From NCBI GenBank assembly GCA_021732945.1, contig JAKFWB010000212.1, positions 1 to 6,153 on the forward strand: 6,153 bases of DNA. The letters run 5' to 3'. The position numbers were made by a program, and so were the translations under genes. The stretch comes from Porphyrobacter sp. (lineage in GTDB: Bacteria; Pseudomonadota; Alphaproteobacteria; Sphingomonadales; Sphingomonadaceae). Numbering within the stretch: position 1 is the stretch's first letter; each line of letters starts with the position of its first letter. Positions 1 through 5,349 of the stretch are shown here, in pieces. The notes beneath the pieces are model-generated. The model had not been told where the DNA came from. It searched no databases and was given only the letters and a program-made list of their open reading frames with translations.

Positions 1-325
1 GGGGAGAGGGCTCTTCGTCCGCATCCGACATTTCATCTTCAATCTGCTCGGCAGCCGCTTCGGCCTGCTCCTCAGCACCCTCCCCCTCAACCTCGATCAC
101 CAGCAGCATCGCGCCGATCGCGATCACGTCGCCAACCTCGCCCGCCACCGCTGTGACAATGCCCGCCACCGGGCTTTCGATGTCAATCGTCGCCTTGTCG
201 GTCATCACGTCGACGAGGTGCTGGTCTTCCTCGACCCGGTCACCGACCTTCACGTGCCATTCGACGACCTCCGCCTCGGCCACGCCTTCGCCCACGTCGG
301 GCATGTTGAATGTGAATGTCGCCAT
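1..325 (-). CDS. bkdB: Branched-chain 2-oxoacid dehydrogenase E2 (dihydrolipoyl acyltransferase), N-terminal part
   Basis: The E2 core enzyme carries acyl groups on a lipoyl-lysine and transfers them to CoA in the cytoplasmic branched-chain 2-oxoacid dehydrogenase complex. Only the first 108 codons are present; the rest lies beyond position 1. The protein opens MATFTFNMPDVGEGVAEAEV, the usual start of a lipoyl domain, and has the lipoylation motif VMTDKATIDIES with the modified lysine at residue 44. The lipoyl fold ends near residue 80 and runs into a strongly acidic, alanine/glutamate-rich linker (about 81-108), as is usual before the subunit-binding domain. The ATG at 325 is 7 nt after the E1-beta stop, so the two are surely co-transcribed; the ribosome site is weak (GAGCGAG overlapping the E1-beta end). 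A lipoyl domain alone could belong to another 2-oxoacid dehydrogenase; the assignment to the branched-chain complex comes from the two upstream E1 genes. Confidence 0.92.
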   Translation of the reverse strand, partial: MATFTFNMPDVGEGVAEAEVVEWHVKVGDRVEEDQHLVDVMTDKATIDIESPVAGIVTAVAGEVGDVIAIGAMLLVIEVEGEGAEEQAEAAAEQIEDEMSDADEEPSP

Positions 326-332
326 GGTGCGC

Positions 333-1397
333 TTACTCGCTCAAAAGCTTGTCGATGGCCTCGCCGATACGGACGGGGCCGGGGAAATAGGCCCATTCGA
401 GGCTGTGGGGATAGGGCGTGTCGAACCCGGTGACGCGTTCGACCGGAGCTTCGAGGTGGTAGAAACAGCGTTCGGTCACCAGCGCAGAAAGCTCCGCGCC
501 GAAGCCAGAAGTGCGGGTCGCTTCGTGAACGATCAGCACGCGGCCCGTCTTTTCGACCGAAGCCTCAATCGACTTGATATCCAGCGGCACCAGCGTGCGC
601 AGGTCGAGGATATCGGCATCCACCCCCTTCGCCTCACACACCGCTTGCGCGACGTGGACCATGGTGCCGTAAGCGAGCACTGTCAGCGCATCACCCTCGC
701 GCACATGCCGCGCCTTGCCGAGCGGGATGCGGTAATAGCCTTCGGGCACCACCGAATCGGGGTGGCGCTTCCACGGCTCGACCGGCTTGTCATAGAACCC
801 GGTGAAGGGGCCGTTATAGATCCGCTTGGGTTCAAAGAAGATCACCGGATCATTGTCTTCAATCGCAGCGATTAGCAGGCCCTTGGCATCGTAAGGCGTC
901 GCCGGGATCACCGTCTTAAGGCCCGCGACGTGGGTGAACAATGCCTCGGGGCTCTGGCTGTGGGTCTGCCCGCCGAAAATGCCCCCGCCAAACGGCGAGC
1001 GCACCGTCAGCGGCGCGATATAATCACCTGCCGAGCGGTAGCGCAGCCGCGCGGCTTCGCTGATCAGCTGATCGAGGCCGGGGTAAATGTAATCGGCAAA
1101 CTGAATTTCGGGCACCGGGCGCAACCCGTAAGCCCCCATCCCCACCGCCGCGCCAATAATCCCGCATTCGCTGATCGGGGTATCGAACACGCGGTTCTTG
1201 CCGTGTTTCGCCTGAAGCCCCGCCGTGGCGCGGAACACGCCGCCGAAATAACCGACATCCTCGCCCATGATCACCACATCGGGATCGCGGGTGAGCATGA
1301 TGTCGAGCGCTTCGTTGATCGCCTCGATCATGTTGATCCGGCGTTCAGGCCCTTGTGCGATCACGTTTTCGCCGAGGGTTGCGGGTTCATCGCTCAT
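333..1397 (-). CDS. bkdA2: Branched-chain 2-oxoacid dehydrogenase E1 component, beta subunit
   Basis: This is the beta subunit of the thiamine-diphosphate-dependent E1 heterotetramer that decarboxylates the 2-oxoacids made from valine, leucine and isoleucine and passes the acyl group to E2. The 354-residue length fits the family. Visible marks are MGEDVGYFGGVF (residues 44-55, with Glu46 as the expected cofactor-activating glutamate), the TPISECGIIGAAVGMG stretch (73-88), GGGIFGGQTHSQSPEALF (137-154), and the C-terminal transketolase domain with HEATRTSGFGAE (291-302) and FDTPYPHSLEWAYFP (325-339). The start ATG at 1397 overlaps the E1-alpha stop as ATGA, which indicates translational coupling; an AAAGG lies 8 nt upstream. 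A second ATG at codon 23 is possible, but a short N-terminal extension is normal for bacterial branched-chain E1-beta. It is followed after 7 nt by E2. Pyruvate dehydrogenase beta is a less likely reading given the YFGGVFR form and the partner subunit. Confidence 0.95.
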   Translation of the reverse strand: MSDEPATLGENVIAQGPERRINMIEAINEALDIMLTRDPDVVIMGEDVGYFGGVFRATAGLQAKHGKNRVFDTPISECGIIGAAVGMGAYGLRPVPEIQFADYIYPGLDQLISEAARLRYRSAGDYIAPLTVRSPFGGGIFGGQTHSQSPEALFTHVAGLKTVIPATPYDAKGLLIAAIEDNDPVIFFEPKRIYNGPFTGFYDKPVEPWKRHPDSVVPEGYYRIPLGKARHVREGDALTVLAYGTMVHVAQAVCEAKGVDADILDLRTLVPLDIKSIEASVEKTGRVLIVHEATRTSGFGAELSALVTERCFYHLEAPVERVTGFDTPYPHSLEWAYFPGPVRIGEAIDKLLSE

Positions 1398-2689
1398 CCG
1401 AAGGGCCTTTCGGTGCCGAATTTGGTGATGCGTTCGCGGATCGCCTGTTCGGCCTGTTCCTCAAGGTGCCAGGGCAGATCTTCGTAGACATCCTCGAACA
1501 TGGTGTGGAACGGGTGGTGGAGGCCGTGGCCGAGGATCCCGTTCTTTTCGGCTTCCTTGGTGGTCGCCTTGATGCGCCCGGCGCATTCCAGATCCATCGC
1601 CGCCTGCCGTTCCTCATCCCATTCGCCGATGGCGATCAGATGGTTCTTGAGGCGGTTGATCGGATCGCCGAGCGGCCATTCTTCCCGCTCCTGCGCAGAA
1701 CGATAGCCGCTTGGATCGTCAGAGGTGGAGTGCCCCTCAGCGCGGTAGGTGAAGTATTCGATCAGCGTCGGCCCATGATTGCCGCGCGCGCGGTTGGCGG
1801 CCCATTCGGCGGCGGCGTAACAAGCGAGCGCATCGTTCCCGTCCACCCGCAGCGCCGCGATGCCATAGCCAAGTCCCCGCGCGGCAAAGGTGGTGCGCTC
1901 ACCGCCAGCAAACCCGCTGAAGCTGGAAATCGCCCACTGGTTGTTGACAACATTGAGGATAACCGGTGCATTATACACCGCCGCAAAGGTGCAGGCGGCG
2001 TGGAAATCGCCCTCGGCCGTCGAGCCTTCGCCCACCCAAGTTGCGGCAATCCGGCTGTCGCCCTTGATCGCACTCGCCATCGCCCAGCCCACCGCTTGCG
2101 GGCATTGCGTGGCGAGGTTGCCCGAGATCGAGAAGAAGCTGTGCTCGCGGCTTGAATACATGATCGGCAGCTGGCGGCCCTTCAGCTTGTCAGCGCGGTT
2201 GGAATAGATCTGGTTGATCATTTCGAGCAGCGGATATCCGCGCGCGATCAGGATGCCCTGCTGGCGATAGCTGGGGAACACCATGTCATCGCTGGCGAGC
2301 GCCATAGCGGGGGCGATCGAGGTCGCCTCTTCGCCGGTACACTTCATGTAGAAGCTGGTCTTGCCCTGCCGTTGACCGCGAAACATGCGTTCATCGAAAG
2401 CACGCACCAACGCCATGTGGCCCAGCATTTGGCGCAGCGTATCGGGGCTGAGGCGCGGGTTCCACGCCCCGTGCGCCTGATTGTCATCGCCCAGCACCCG
2501 CACCAGACCATAGGCGAGATCGGGAATCTGCGACGGATGGACGCTCTCGTCCGGCCGCGCCTGTGCACCTGCCGTGCCAATATCAATATGCGAGAAATCG
2601 GCCGTGTCGCCGGGGCGATATTTCGGCTCCGGCACATGCAGCGCCAGCGCCGGGCGGTTGGTGTCTGCCGGTTTCGCAGTATCGGCCAT
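1394..2689 (-). CDS. bkdA1: Branched-chain 2-oxoacid dehydrogenase E1 component, alpha subunit
   Basis: The alpha subunit binds thiamine diphosphate and, with the beta subunit, performs the oxidative decarboxylation step of branched-chain 2-oxoacid breakdown. At 431 residues it has the long N-terminal region (about 1-85) typical of bacterial branched-chain E1-alpha and absent from the shorter pyruvate dehydrogenase alpha subunits. The cofactor-binding motif runs from GEGSTAEGDFHAA (220-232) to VVNNQWAIS (247-255). The active-site loop EGHSTSDDPSGYR (318-330) corresponds to the loop that is phosphorylated in mitochondrial homologues; no kinase gene is seen here. TGEEATSIA (118-126) and FPSYRQQG (138-145) are further conserved blocks. 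The start ATG at 2689 is preceded by a strong ribosome site, GGGGAGAG, at 2697-2704 with 7-nt spacing. It is the first gene of the operon, 112 nt after the thyA stop, with its own promoter-like sequence in that gap. Confidence 0.96.
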   Translation of the reverse strand: MADTAKPADTNRPALALHVPEPKYRPGDTADFSHIDIGTAGAQARPDESVHPSQIPDLAYGLVRVLGDDNQAHGAWNPRLSPDTLRQMLGHMALVRAFDERMFRGQRQGKTSFYMKCTGEEATSIAPAMALASDDMVFPSYRQQGILIARGYPLLEMINQIYSNRADKLKGRQLPIMYSSREHSFFSISGNLATQCPQAVGWAMASAIKGDSRIAATWVGEGSTAEGDFHAACTFAAVYNAPVILNVVNNQWAISSFSGFAGGERTTFAARGLGYGIAALRVDGNDALACYAAAEWAANRARGNHGPTLIEYFTYRAEGHSTSDDPSGYRSAQEREEWPLGDPINRLKNHLIAIGEWDEERQAAMDLECAGRIKATTKEAEKNGILGHGLHHPFHTMFEDVYEDLPWHLEEQAEQAIRERITKFGTERPFG

Positions 2690-2696
2690 GGCAGCG

Positions 2697-2704
2697 CTCT
2701 CCCC
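2697..2704 (-). promoter_or_regulatory. Ribosome binding site of the E1-alpha gene
   Basis: GGGGAGAG on the minus strand, 7 nt before the ATG at 2689. It fixes the start of the E1-alpha gene, because no other candidate start in that frame has a comparable site. Confidence 0.75.
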
Positions 2705-2714
2705 GGTGCTGGCA

Positions 2715-2730
2715 CCCGCTTCACGGCGGG
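2715..2730 (-). other. Small hairpin in the leader of the bkd operon
   Basis: On the minus strand CCCGC-CGTGAA-GCGGG can form a 5-bp stem with a 6-nt loop. It is followed by GGTGC/GCACC, which may form a second small stem just before the ribosome site. The upstream CTCCC could instead pair with the GGGAG of the ribosome site. A regulatory role is only inferred; short GC stems arise easily in this base composition. Confidence 0.25.
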
Positions 2731-2745
2731 AGCGATCATTGCTTG

Positions 2746-2755
2746 AATACGTATT
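2746..2755. promoter_or_regulatory. Palindrome AATACGTATT at the bkd promoter, possible operator
   Basis: AATACGTATT is a perfect 10-bp palindrome in an AT-rich patch within otherwise GC-rich DNA. It overlaps the downstream edge of the predicted -10 and the expected start of transcription of the bkd operon, a place where a repressor would act. It sits inside a wider imperfect TTGAA...TTCAA arrangement (2743-2765). Branched-chain operons are commonly controlled by local regulators, but no regulator gene is in the window, so the binding protein is unknown. Confidence 0.3.
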
Positions 2756-2782
2756 TTTATTTCAACGCTGGGGAGCGGTCAA
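2754..2782 (-). promoter_or_regulatory. bkdA1p: Predicted promoter of the bkd operon
   Basis: On the minus strand TTGACC (2782-2777, five of six matches to the sigma-70 -35 consensus) is followed after 17 nt by TAAAAA (2759-2754, four of six to the -10). Transcription would begin near 2747, giving a leader of nearly 60 nt before the E1-alpha start. It lies in the 112-nt gap after thyA. I see no intrinsic terminator between thyA and this promoter, so read-through from thyA is possible too. Confidence 0.5.
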
Positions 2783-2801
2783 GCGTGGAGAGTGCGATGC
2801 G

Positions 2802-3782
2802 TCAGACCGCAACAGGGGCAGTGATCGGGGCGAGCGGCGCGTAATCATGCACCACAAAATCATCGATCCGGTAATCGAATATTGTTTCGGGCGTGCGGGT
2901 GATTTCCAGCGTCGGGTGCCCTTGCGGCTGGCGGGTGAGCTGTTCCTCGATCAGATGCGCGTGATTAAGATAGAGGTGCACATCGCCGCCCATCCACACC
3001 AACTCGCCCGGCTGCATCCCCACCTGCTGCGCGATCATCCGCGTGAGCAGTGCCGCCGACCACAGGTTGAACGGCAAACCCAGCGCCACATCGCAGCTGC
3101 GTTGGTAGAGCAGGCAATTGAGCCGTGCGTCCACACCCTCGCCCGCAACATGGAACTGATAGGTCTTGTGGCAAGGCGGGAGCGCCATGCGATCGAGCTC
3201 GGCAACGTTCCAGCCTTCGATGATGTGGCGGCGGCTGCCGGGGCTGGTGCGCAGCGATTCGATCACGGCGGTGACCTGATTGATGCCCTCGCCCTTTTCA
3301 TAGAGCCCATCGGGGCGGAAGCGATAGGTCGGCCAGTCGACCCATTGCTTGCCATAGACCGGCCCCAAATCGCCCCAGCGCACAGCAAAAGCCCCGTCTG
3401 CGGCGATTCGCCCGACGAAATCATCAAGGCTGATCGCTTCACCCGATTCGCGCACGTAATTGGCGTGGGGCCATTCGTTCCAGATCTTCACGCCCTGCAA
3501 CACCAGCGGGCGGATATTGGTGGAGCCGGTGAGGAACCACAGCAATTCGCGAGTCGCGGTTTTCCAGTACACCCGCTTGGTAGTGAGCAGCGGCATCGCG
3601 CCATCGCCCAAATCGAATCGCAGCATGGTTCCGCAGATCGACCGCGTGCCGATTCCGGTGCGATCAATCCGCTCGCTGCCGGTCTCCCAGATCTGCCGCA
3701 TCAGATCGAGATATTGCCACTCGTAGTGGCCCGATTCGTGCAGTTCGGATGGAATCGTTTCGGGGAGATGCAGGCTGGCCAT
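2802..3782 (-). CDS. thyA: Thymidylate synthase (ThyA)
   Basis: The enzyme methylates dUMP to dTMP using methylene-tetrahydrofolate, the de novo source of DNA thymine. Counting from the ATG at 3782 (326 residues), the catalytic cysteine is Cys204 in MALPPCHKTYQFHV. Also present are the phosphate-binding DRTGIGT near the N-terminus, SRRHI (183-187), YQRSCDVALGLPFN (226-239, with the dUMP-binding Arg, Ser, Asp and Asn) and the GGDVHLYLNH folate/dUMP block. The C-terminus ends APVAV, close to the E. coli APVAI end. An insert of roughly 30 residues before GDLGPVYGKQW makes it longer than the 264-residue E. coli enzyme, as in other long-form ThyA proteins. The start is uncertain: no candidate has a strong ribosome site. 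In-frame alternatives are ATG at 3794, 3791 and 3827 (with a weak AGGTG upstream) and GTG at 3833. I prefer a downstream start because the upstream ones run into the predicted tRNA promoter. Confidence 0.95.
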   Translation of the reverse strand: MASLHLPETIPSELHESGHYEWQYLDLMRQIWETGSERIDRTGIGTRSICGTMLRFDLGDGAMPLLTTKRVYWKTATRELLWFLTGSTNIRPLVLQGVKIWNEWPHANYVRESGEAISLDDFVGRIAADGAFAVRWGDLGPVYGKQWVDWPTYRFRPDGLYEKGEGINQVTAVIESLRTSPGSRRHIIEGWNVAELDRMALPPCHKTYQFHVAGEGVDARLNCLLYQRSCDVALGLPFNLWSAALLTRMIAQQVGMQPGELVWMGGDVHLYLNHAHLIEEQLTRQPQGHPTLEITRTPETIFDYRIDDFVVHDYAPLAPITAPVAV

Positions 3783-3811
3783 GCGCGGCATCATAGGCCG
3801 CAATTGCCCGC

Positions 3812-3840
3812 TTGCCACCCTTGTCATCCACACCTATAGG
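3812..3840 (+). promoter_or_regulatory. Predicted stable-RNA promoter for tRNA-Pro
   Basis: TTGCCA (3812-3817), a 17-nt spacer, then TATAGG (3835-3840). The -10 is followed at once by GCGCGCC, the kind of GC-rich discriminator found at growth-rate-controlled tRNA and rRNA promoters. Transcription would begin near 3847, about 46 nt before the mature tRNA. The -10 lies in the palindrome CCTATAGG (3833-3840), so the same bases also read TATAGG on the thyA strand, but I see no good -35 in that direction. Confidence 0.5.
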
Positions 3841-3892
3841 GCGCGCCTTGCCTCGATCCGCATGGTGTTTGCCCCTGCGGAGCCGACACGGT

Positions 3893-3969
3893 CGGGGAGT
3901 AGCTCAGCCTGGTAGAGCACTGTCTTCGGGAGGCAGGGGCCGGAGGTTCGAATCCTCTCTCCCCGACCA
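3893..3969 (+). tRNA. tRNA-Pro (anticodon CGG)
   Basis: A full cloverleaf of 77 nt with an encoded CCA end. The acceptor stem is CGGGGAG (3893-3899) with CTCCCCG (3959-3965), then discriminator A and CCA. The D arm is GCTC-AGCCTGGTA-GAGC (3902-3918). The anticodon stem CTGTC/GGCAG contains one G-U pair and closes the loop TTCGGGA (3925-3931), with anticodon CGG at 3927-3929 reading the proline codon CCG. G follows the anticodon, as is usual for proline tRNAs. The T arm is GGAGG-TTCGAAT-CCTCT, with one G-U pair. CCG is a common proline codon in GC-rich genomes, so this is probably a well-used tRNA. It is the only plus-strand gene in the window and is transcribed divergently from thyA. Confidence 0.97.
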
Positions 3970-4030
3970 ATTTCGCCCTTTGGTGGCGATGATTCGCGGC
4001 AGCTATTGCAACGATTCGCCAGCCTGACGC

Positions 4031-4061
4031 GGGGCCTGTTTGCGGGCCTTCAGCAGGCCCC
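4031..4061 (+). terminator. GC-rich inverted repeat downstream of tRNA-Pro, possible terminator
   Basis: GGGGCCTG (4031-4038) pairs perfectly with CAGGCCCC (4054-4061). An internal segment, GGGCCT (4044-4049), can instead pair with AGGCCC (4055-4060) around the loop TCAGC, so two hairpins compete for the same 3' arm. There is no T-run after it on the plus strand (CAAAACC follows). If it ends the tRNA transcript it does so without a normal U-tract; it may only be a stability or 3'-trimming barrier. Confidence 0.35.
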
Positions 4062-4080
4062 AAAACCACGGTCAAGAATC

Positions 4081-4106
4081 AGAAAAGCCCCGGTTTCCCG
4101 AGGCTT
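4081..4106 (-). terminator. Intrinsic terminator with GAAA tetraloop
   Basis: On the minus strand AAGCCTCGG-GAAA-CCGGGGCTT forms a 9-bp stem (one G-U pair) closed by a GNRA-type tetraloop and followed by TTCT, giving a CTTTTCT tail. It lies 24 nt after the 13-codon ORF and about 130 nt after the CHASE2-EAL stop, so it would end either transcript before it reached the oppositely oriented tRNA gene. The plus strand lacks a comparable T-run. Confidence 0.7.
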
Positions 4107-4129
4107 CCCTAAATCCGTACGACCCGGTC

Positions 4130-4171
4130 TTAACGCCGGCTGCCGAATCCAACGAGGAAGGTGCCCCACAT
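4130..4171 (-). CDS. Possible 13-residue small ORF, unrecognised
   Basis: A short ORF (MWGTFLVGFGSRR, then TAA) starts at the ATG at 4171. What supports it is a textbook ribosome site: AGGAG at 4179-4183 with 7-nt spacing, better than those of several real genes here. The peptide is hydrophobic and glycine-rich with a basic Arg-Arg end, so it could touch the membrane. It begins 62 nt after the CHASE2-EAL stop and is followed within 24 nt by an intrinsic terminator, so it fits neatly into a small transcription unit. The ribosome site lies in the 3' arm of a hairpin (4178-4209). I do not know this peptide from any family. It could be a leader peptide, an independent small protein, or a chance ORF inside a small RNA. 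Cross-species conservation of the codons would be needed to raise confidence. Confidence 0.4.
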   Translation of the reverse strand: MWGTFLVGFGSRR

Positions 4172-4177
4172 GGGTGT

Positions 4178-4209
4178 TCTCCTAAATCAGCGCCAATTGC
4201 TGTAGGAGA
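4178..4209 (-). promoter_or_regulatory. Hairpin that sequesters the AGGAG of the small ORF
   Basis: On the minus strand TCTCCTA-CAGC-AATTGGC-GCTG-ATT-TAGGAGA folds into 7 + 4 base pairs with a 3-nt bulge and a 7-nt loop. The 3' arm TAGGAGA (4178-4184) contains the whole ribosome site of the 13-codon ORF. If the transcript includes both arms, translation of the small ORF would be closed until the helix opens. The fold is visible directly; its regulatory role is inference. Confidence 0.45.
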
Positions 4210-4212
4210 CTT

Positions 4213-4227
4213 TTAACACATTATTAA
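4213..4227. promoter_or_regulatory. CtrA-type box TTAA-N7-TTAA
   Basis: TTAACACATTATTAA is an exact match to the CtrA full-site pattern TTAA-N7-TTAA, with the C that commonly follows the second half. A third TTAA is at 4241-4244. CtrA is the response regulator that controls cell-cycle and motility genes in alphaproteobacteria. The box begins 6 bp beyond the CHASE2-EAL stop and sits upstream of the small ORF/terminator unit on the minus strand, so it is best placed to regulate that unit. TTGATT (4239-4234) with TAAAAG 16 nt later could also act as a sigma-70-like promoter there. Confidence 0.4.
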
Positions 4228-4233
4228 CCCTAA

Positions 4234-5334
4234 TCAAGCGTTAACCACACTGCGCCCACCGCCCATCATCGCCAGCAGTTCGGGCATGGAGATTGCGCGG
4301 GCAAAGAGGTATCCTTGCGCATGGTCGCAGCCCATGGCCAGCAAGGTTGCGGCCACTTCCTGATCCTCTACCCCTTCGGCGACCACCACCTTGCCCAGGG
4401 AATGGGCAATCTCGATCGTTGCGCGCACCACGGCACGGCTTTCTTCTGACGTCGCCATCTGTTGCACGAACTTCTTGTCGATCTTCAATTCGGAACTCGG
4501 CAGCTTCTCGATATATTCGAGGTTGGATTGGCCGGTTCCGAAATCATCGATCGAAAGGCAGATGCCGCGCTGCTTGAGCGCCTTGATCTGGGGAGCAATT
4601 CGTTCGTCCTCCAGCTTGGCGGTTTCGGTCAGCTCCAGCGTGAGGTTTTCCGGCGGGAAATTGTGACGGCCCAGCATCGTCATCAGATCGAACAGCAGAT
4701 AGGTATCACTGAGGCTTTTTGCCGACATGTTGATTGCCAGCTTGAAAGCGGGGTCCAGCGCGATCGCCTGTTTGCCAGCGGCCAGCGCTGCTTCCATCAC
4801 CACCACGGTCAATTCATTGATCCGGTCGCCCGCTTCGGCGGCGAGCACCAATTCCTGCGGGTTAACATAGTCGCCGCCATCGGGTTGCCAACGGATCAGC
4901 GTTTCCGCGCCCACTATCCGCCCGGTCGCCAGATCGACCTTGGGCTGATAGCCAACCGTGATGCTGCGTTCGCGCAATCCCTTTTCCAGCACACGCAGCA
5001 ATTCCATCCGCTGGTTGCGGGCTTCAAGATGAGCGGCATCATTGATGATGAACCGAGCGCCGCGCGATACGGCCTCTTCTGCCACCTGCATCGCCTTGCG
5101 GATGCGCTGGCCGAGCGGCAGGGCGTAATTGGTGTCAATGCCAAGCGCAGGGCCTGCGCTGGCTGAGCGCCAATCATGGCTGATCGCCGTCTTGAGCATC
5201 AGCGCCAGCCCATCGGCGTGACGTTCAAGCTCGTCCGTCGTCATGCGGGGCGCAAGCCACACCAGAATATCGCGTTCGAAAGCGACATCGCCGACATCGC
5301 CCGGCCCCTTAACATAGGAGATCAGCGTGCCCAC
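4234..5334 (-). CDS. EAL-domain cyclic-di-GMP phosphodiesterase segment with the C-terminal half of a degenerate GGDEF region
   Basis: The EAL domain hydrolyses the second messenger cyclic-di-GMP, which controls the switch between motile and attached life. From the GTG at 5334 (366 residues), residues 1-100 resemble the rest of a GGDEF domain, but RDILVW (21-26) stands where the GGDEF signature should be, so no cyclase activity is expected. The EAL domain (about 110-355) keeps the expected catalytic and metal residues: Gln130 in GYQPKV, Glu144 in the ETL variant of EAL, Asn202 in INMSAKS, Glu234 in LELTE, Asp263-Asp264 in DDFGTGQS, Lys284 in LKIDKKF, Glu320 in AEGVE and Gln340 in QGYLFARA. 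It should therefore be active if made. The GTG start lacks a good ribosome site, as does the next candidate, ATG at 5244, which suggests this is the tail of the upstream frame rather than a separate gene. Confidence 0.85.
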   Translation of the reverse strand: MGTLISYVKGPGDVGDVAFERDILVWLAPRMTTDELERHADGLALMLKTAISHDWRSASAGPALGIDTNYALPLGQRIRKAMQVAEEAVSRGARFIINDAAHLEARNQRMELLRVLEKGLRERSITVGYQPKVDLATGRIVGAETLIRWQPDGGDYVNPQELVLAAEAGDRINELTVVVMEAALAAGKQAIALDPAFKLAINMSAKSLSDTYLLFDLMTMLGRHNFPPENLTLELTETAKLEDERIAPQIKALKQRGICLSIDDFGTGQSNLEYIEKLPSSELKIDKKFVQQMATSEESRAVVRATIEIAHSLGKVVVAEGVEDQEVAATLLAMGCDHAQGYLFARAISMPELLAMMGGGRSVVNA

Positions 5335-5346
5335 GAATTCGCCCAG

Positions 5347-5349
5347 CTA
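5347..5349 (-). other. In-frame amber stop codon dividing the CHASE2-EAL frame
   Basis: The codons read CGC TAG CTG GGC GAA TTC GTG. The frame is open on both sides (268 codons to the window edge, 370 codons to the next stop) and keeps homology-like character across the stop. CAG to TAG is a single transition. Confidence 0.85.

Noticed and set aside
333..2689. Pyruvate dehydrogenase E1 rather than branched-chain E1
   Set aside because: The separate alpha subunit has the long N-terminal region and the EGHSTSDDPSGYR loop of branched-chain enzymes, and the beta subunit lacks a fused lipoyl domain of the kind often found on alphaproteobacterial pyruvate dehydrogenase beta.
153..3839. Long plus-strand ORFs opposite the bkd and thyA genes (153-875, 930-1487, 1355-2155, 2574-3839)
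   Set aside because: They mirror strong minus-strand genes in GC-rich DNA, have no recognisable domains and are rich in Arg, His and Ala as expected from antisense frames.
3893..3969. tRNA as an integration site for a mobile element
   Set aside because: No integrase, no repeated copy of the tRNA 3' end and no change in gene content or composition beyond it within the window.
3812..4075. Short ORFs across the tRNA on both strands (plus 3812-4027, minus 3824-4075)
   Set aside because: Their middle parts are translations of the tRNA and its complement (for example [13 protein letters not shown] and [16 protein letters not shown]), a well-known source of false genes.
5347..5349. TAG as a recoded pyrrolysine codon
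   Set aside because: Pyrrolysine use is not expected in this group, the surrounding protein is not a methylamine methyltransferase, and no pyl genes or special structure are visible.
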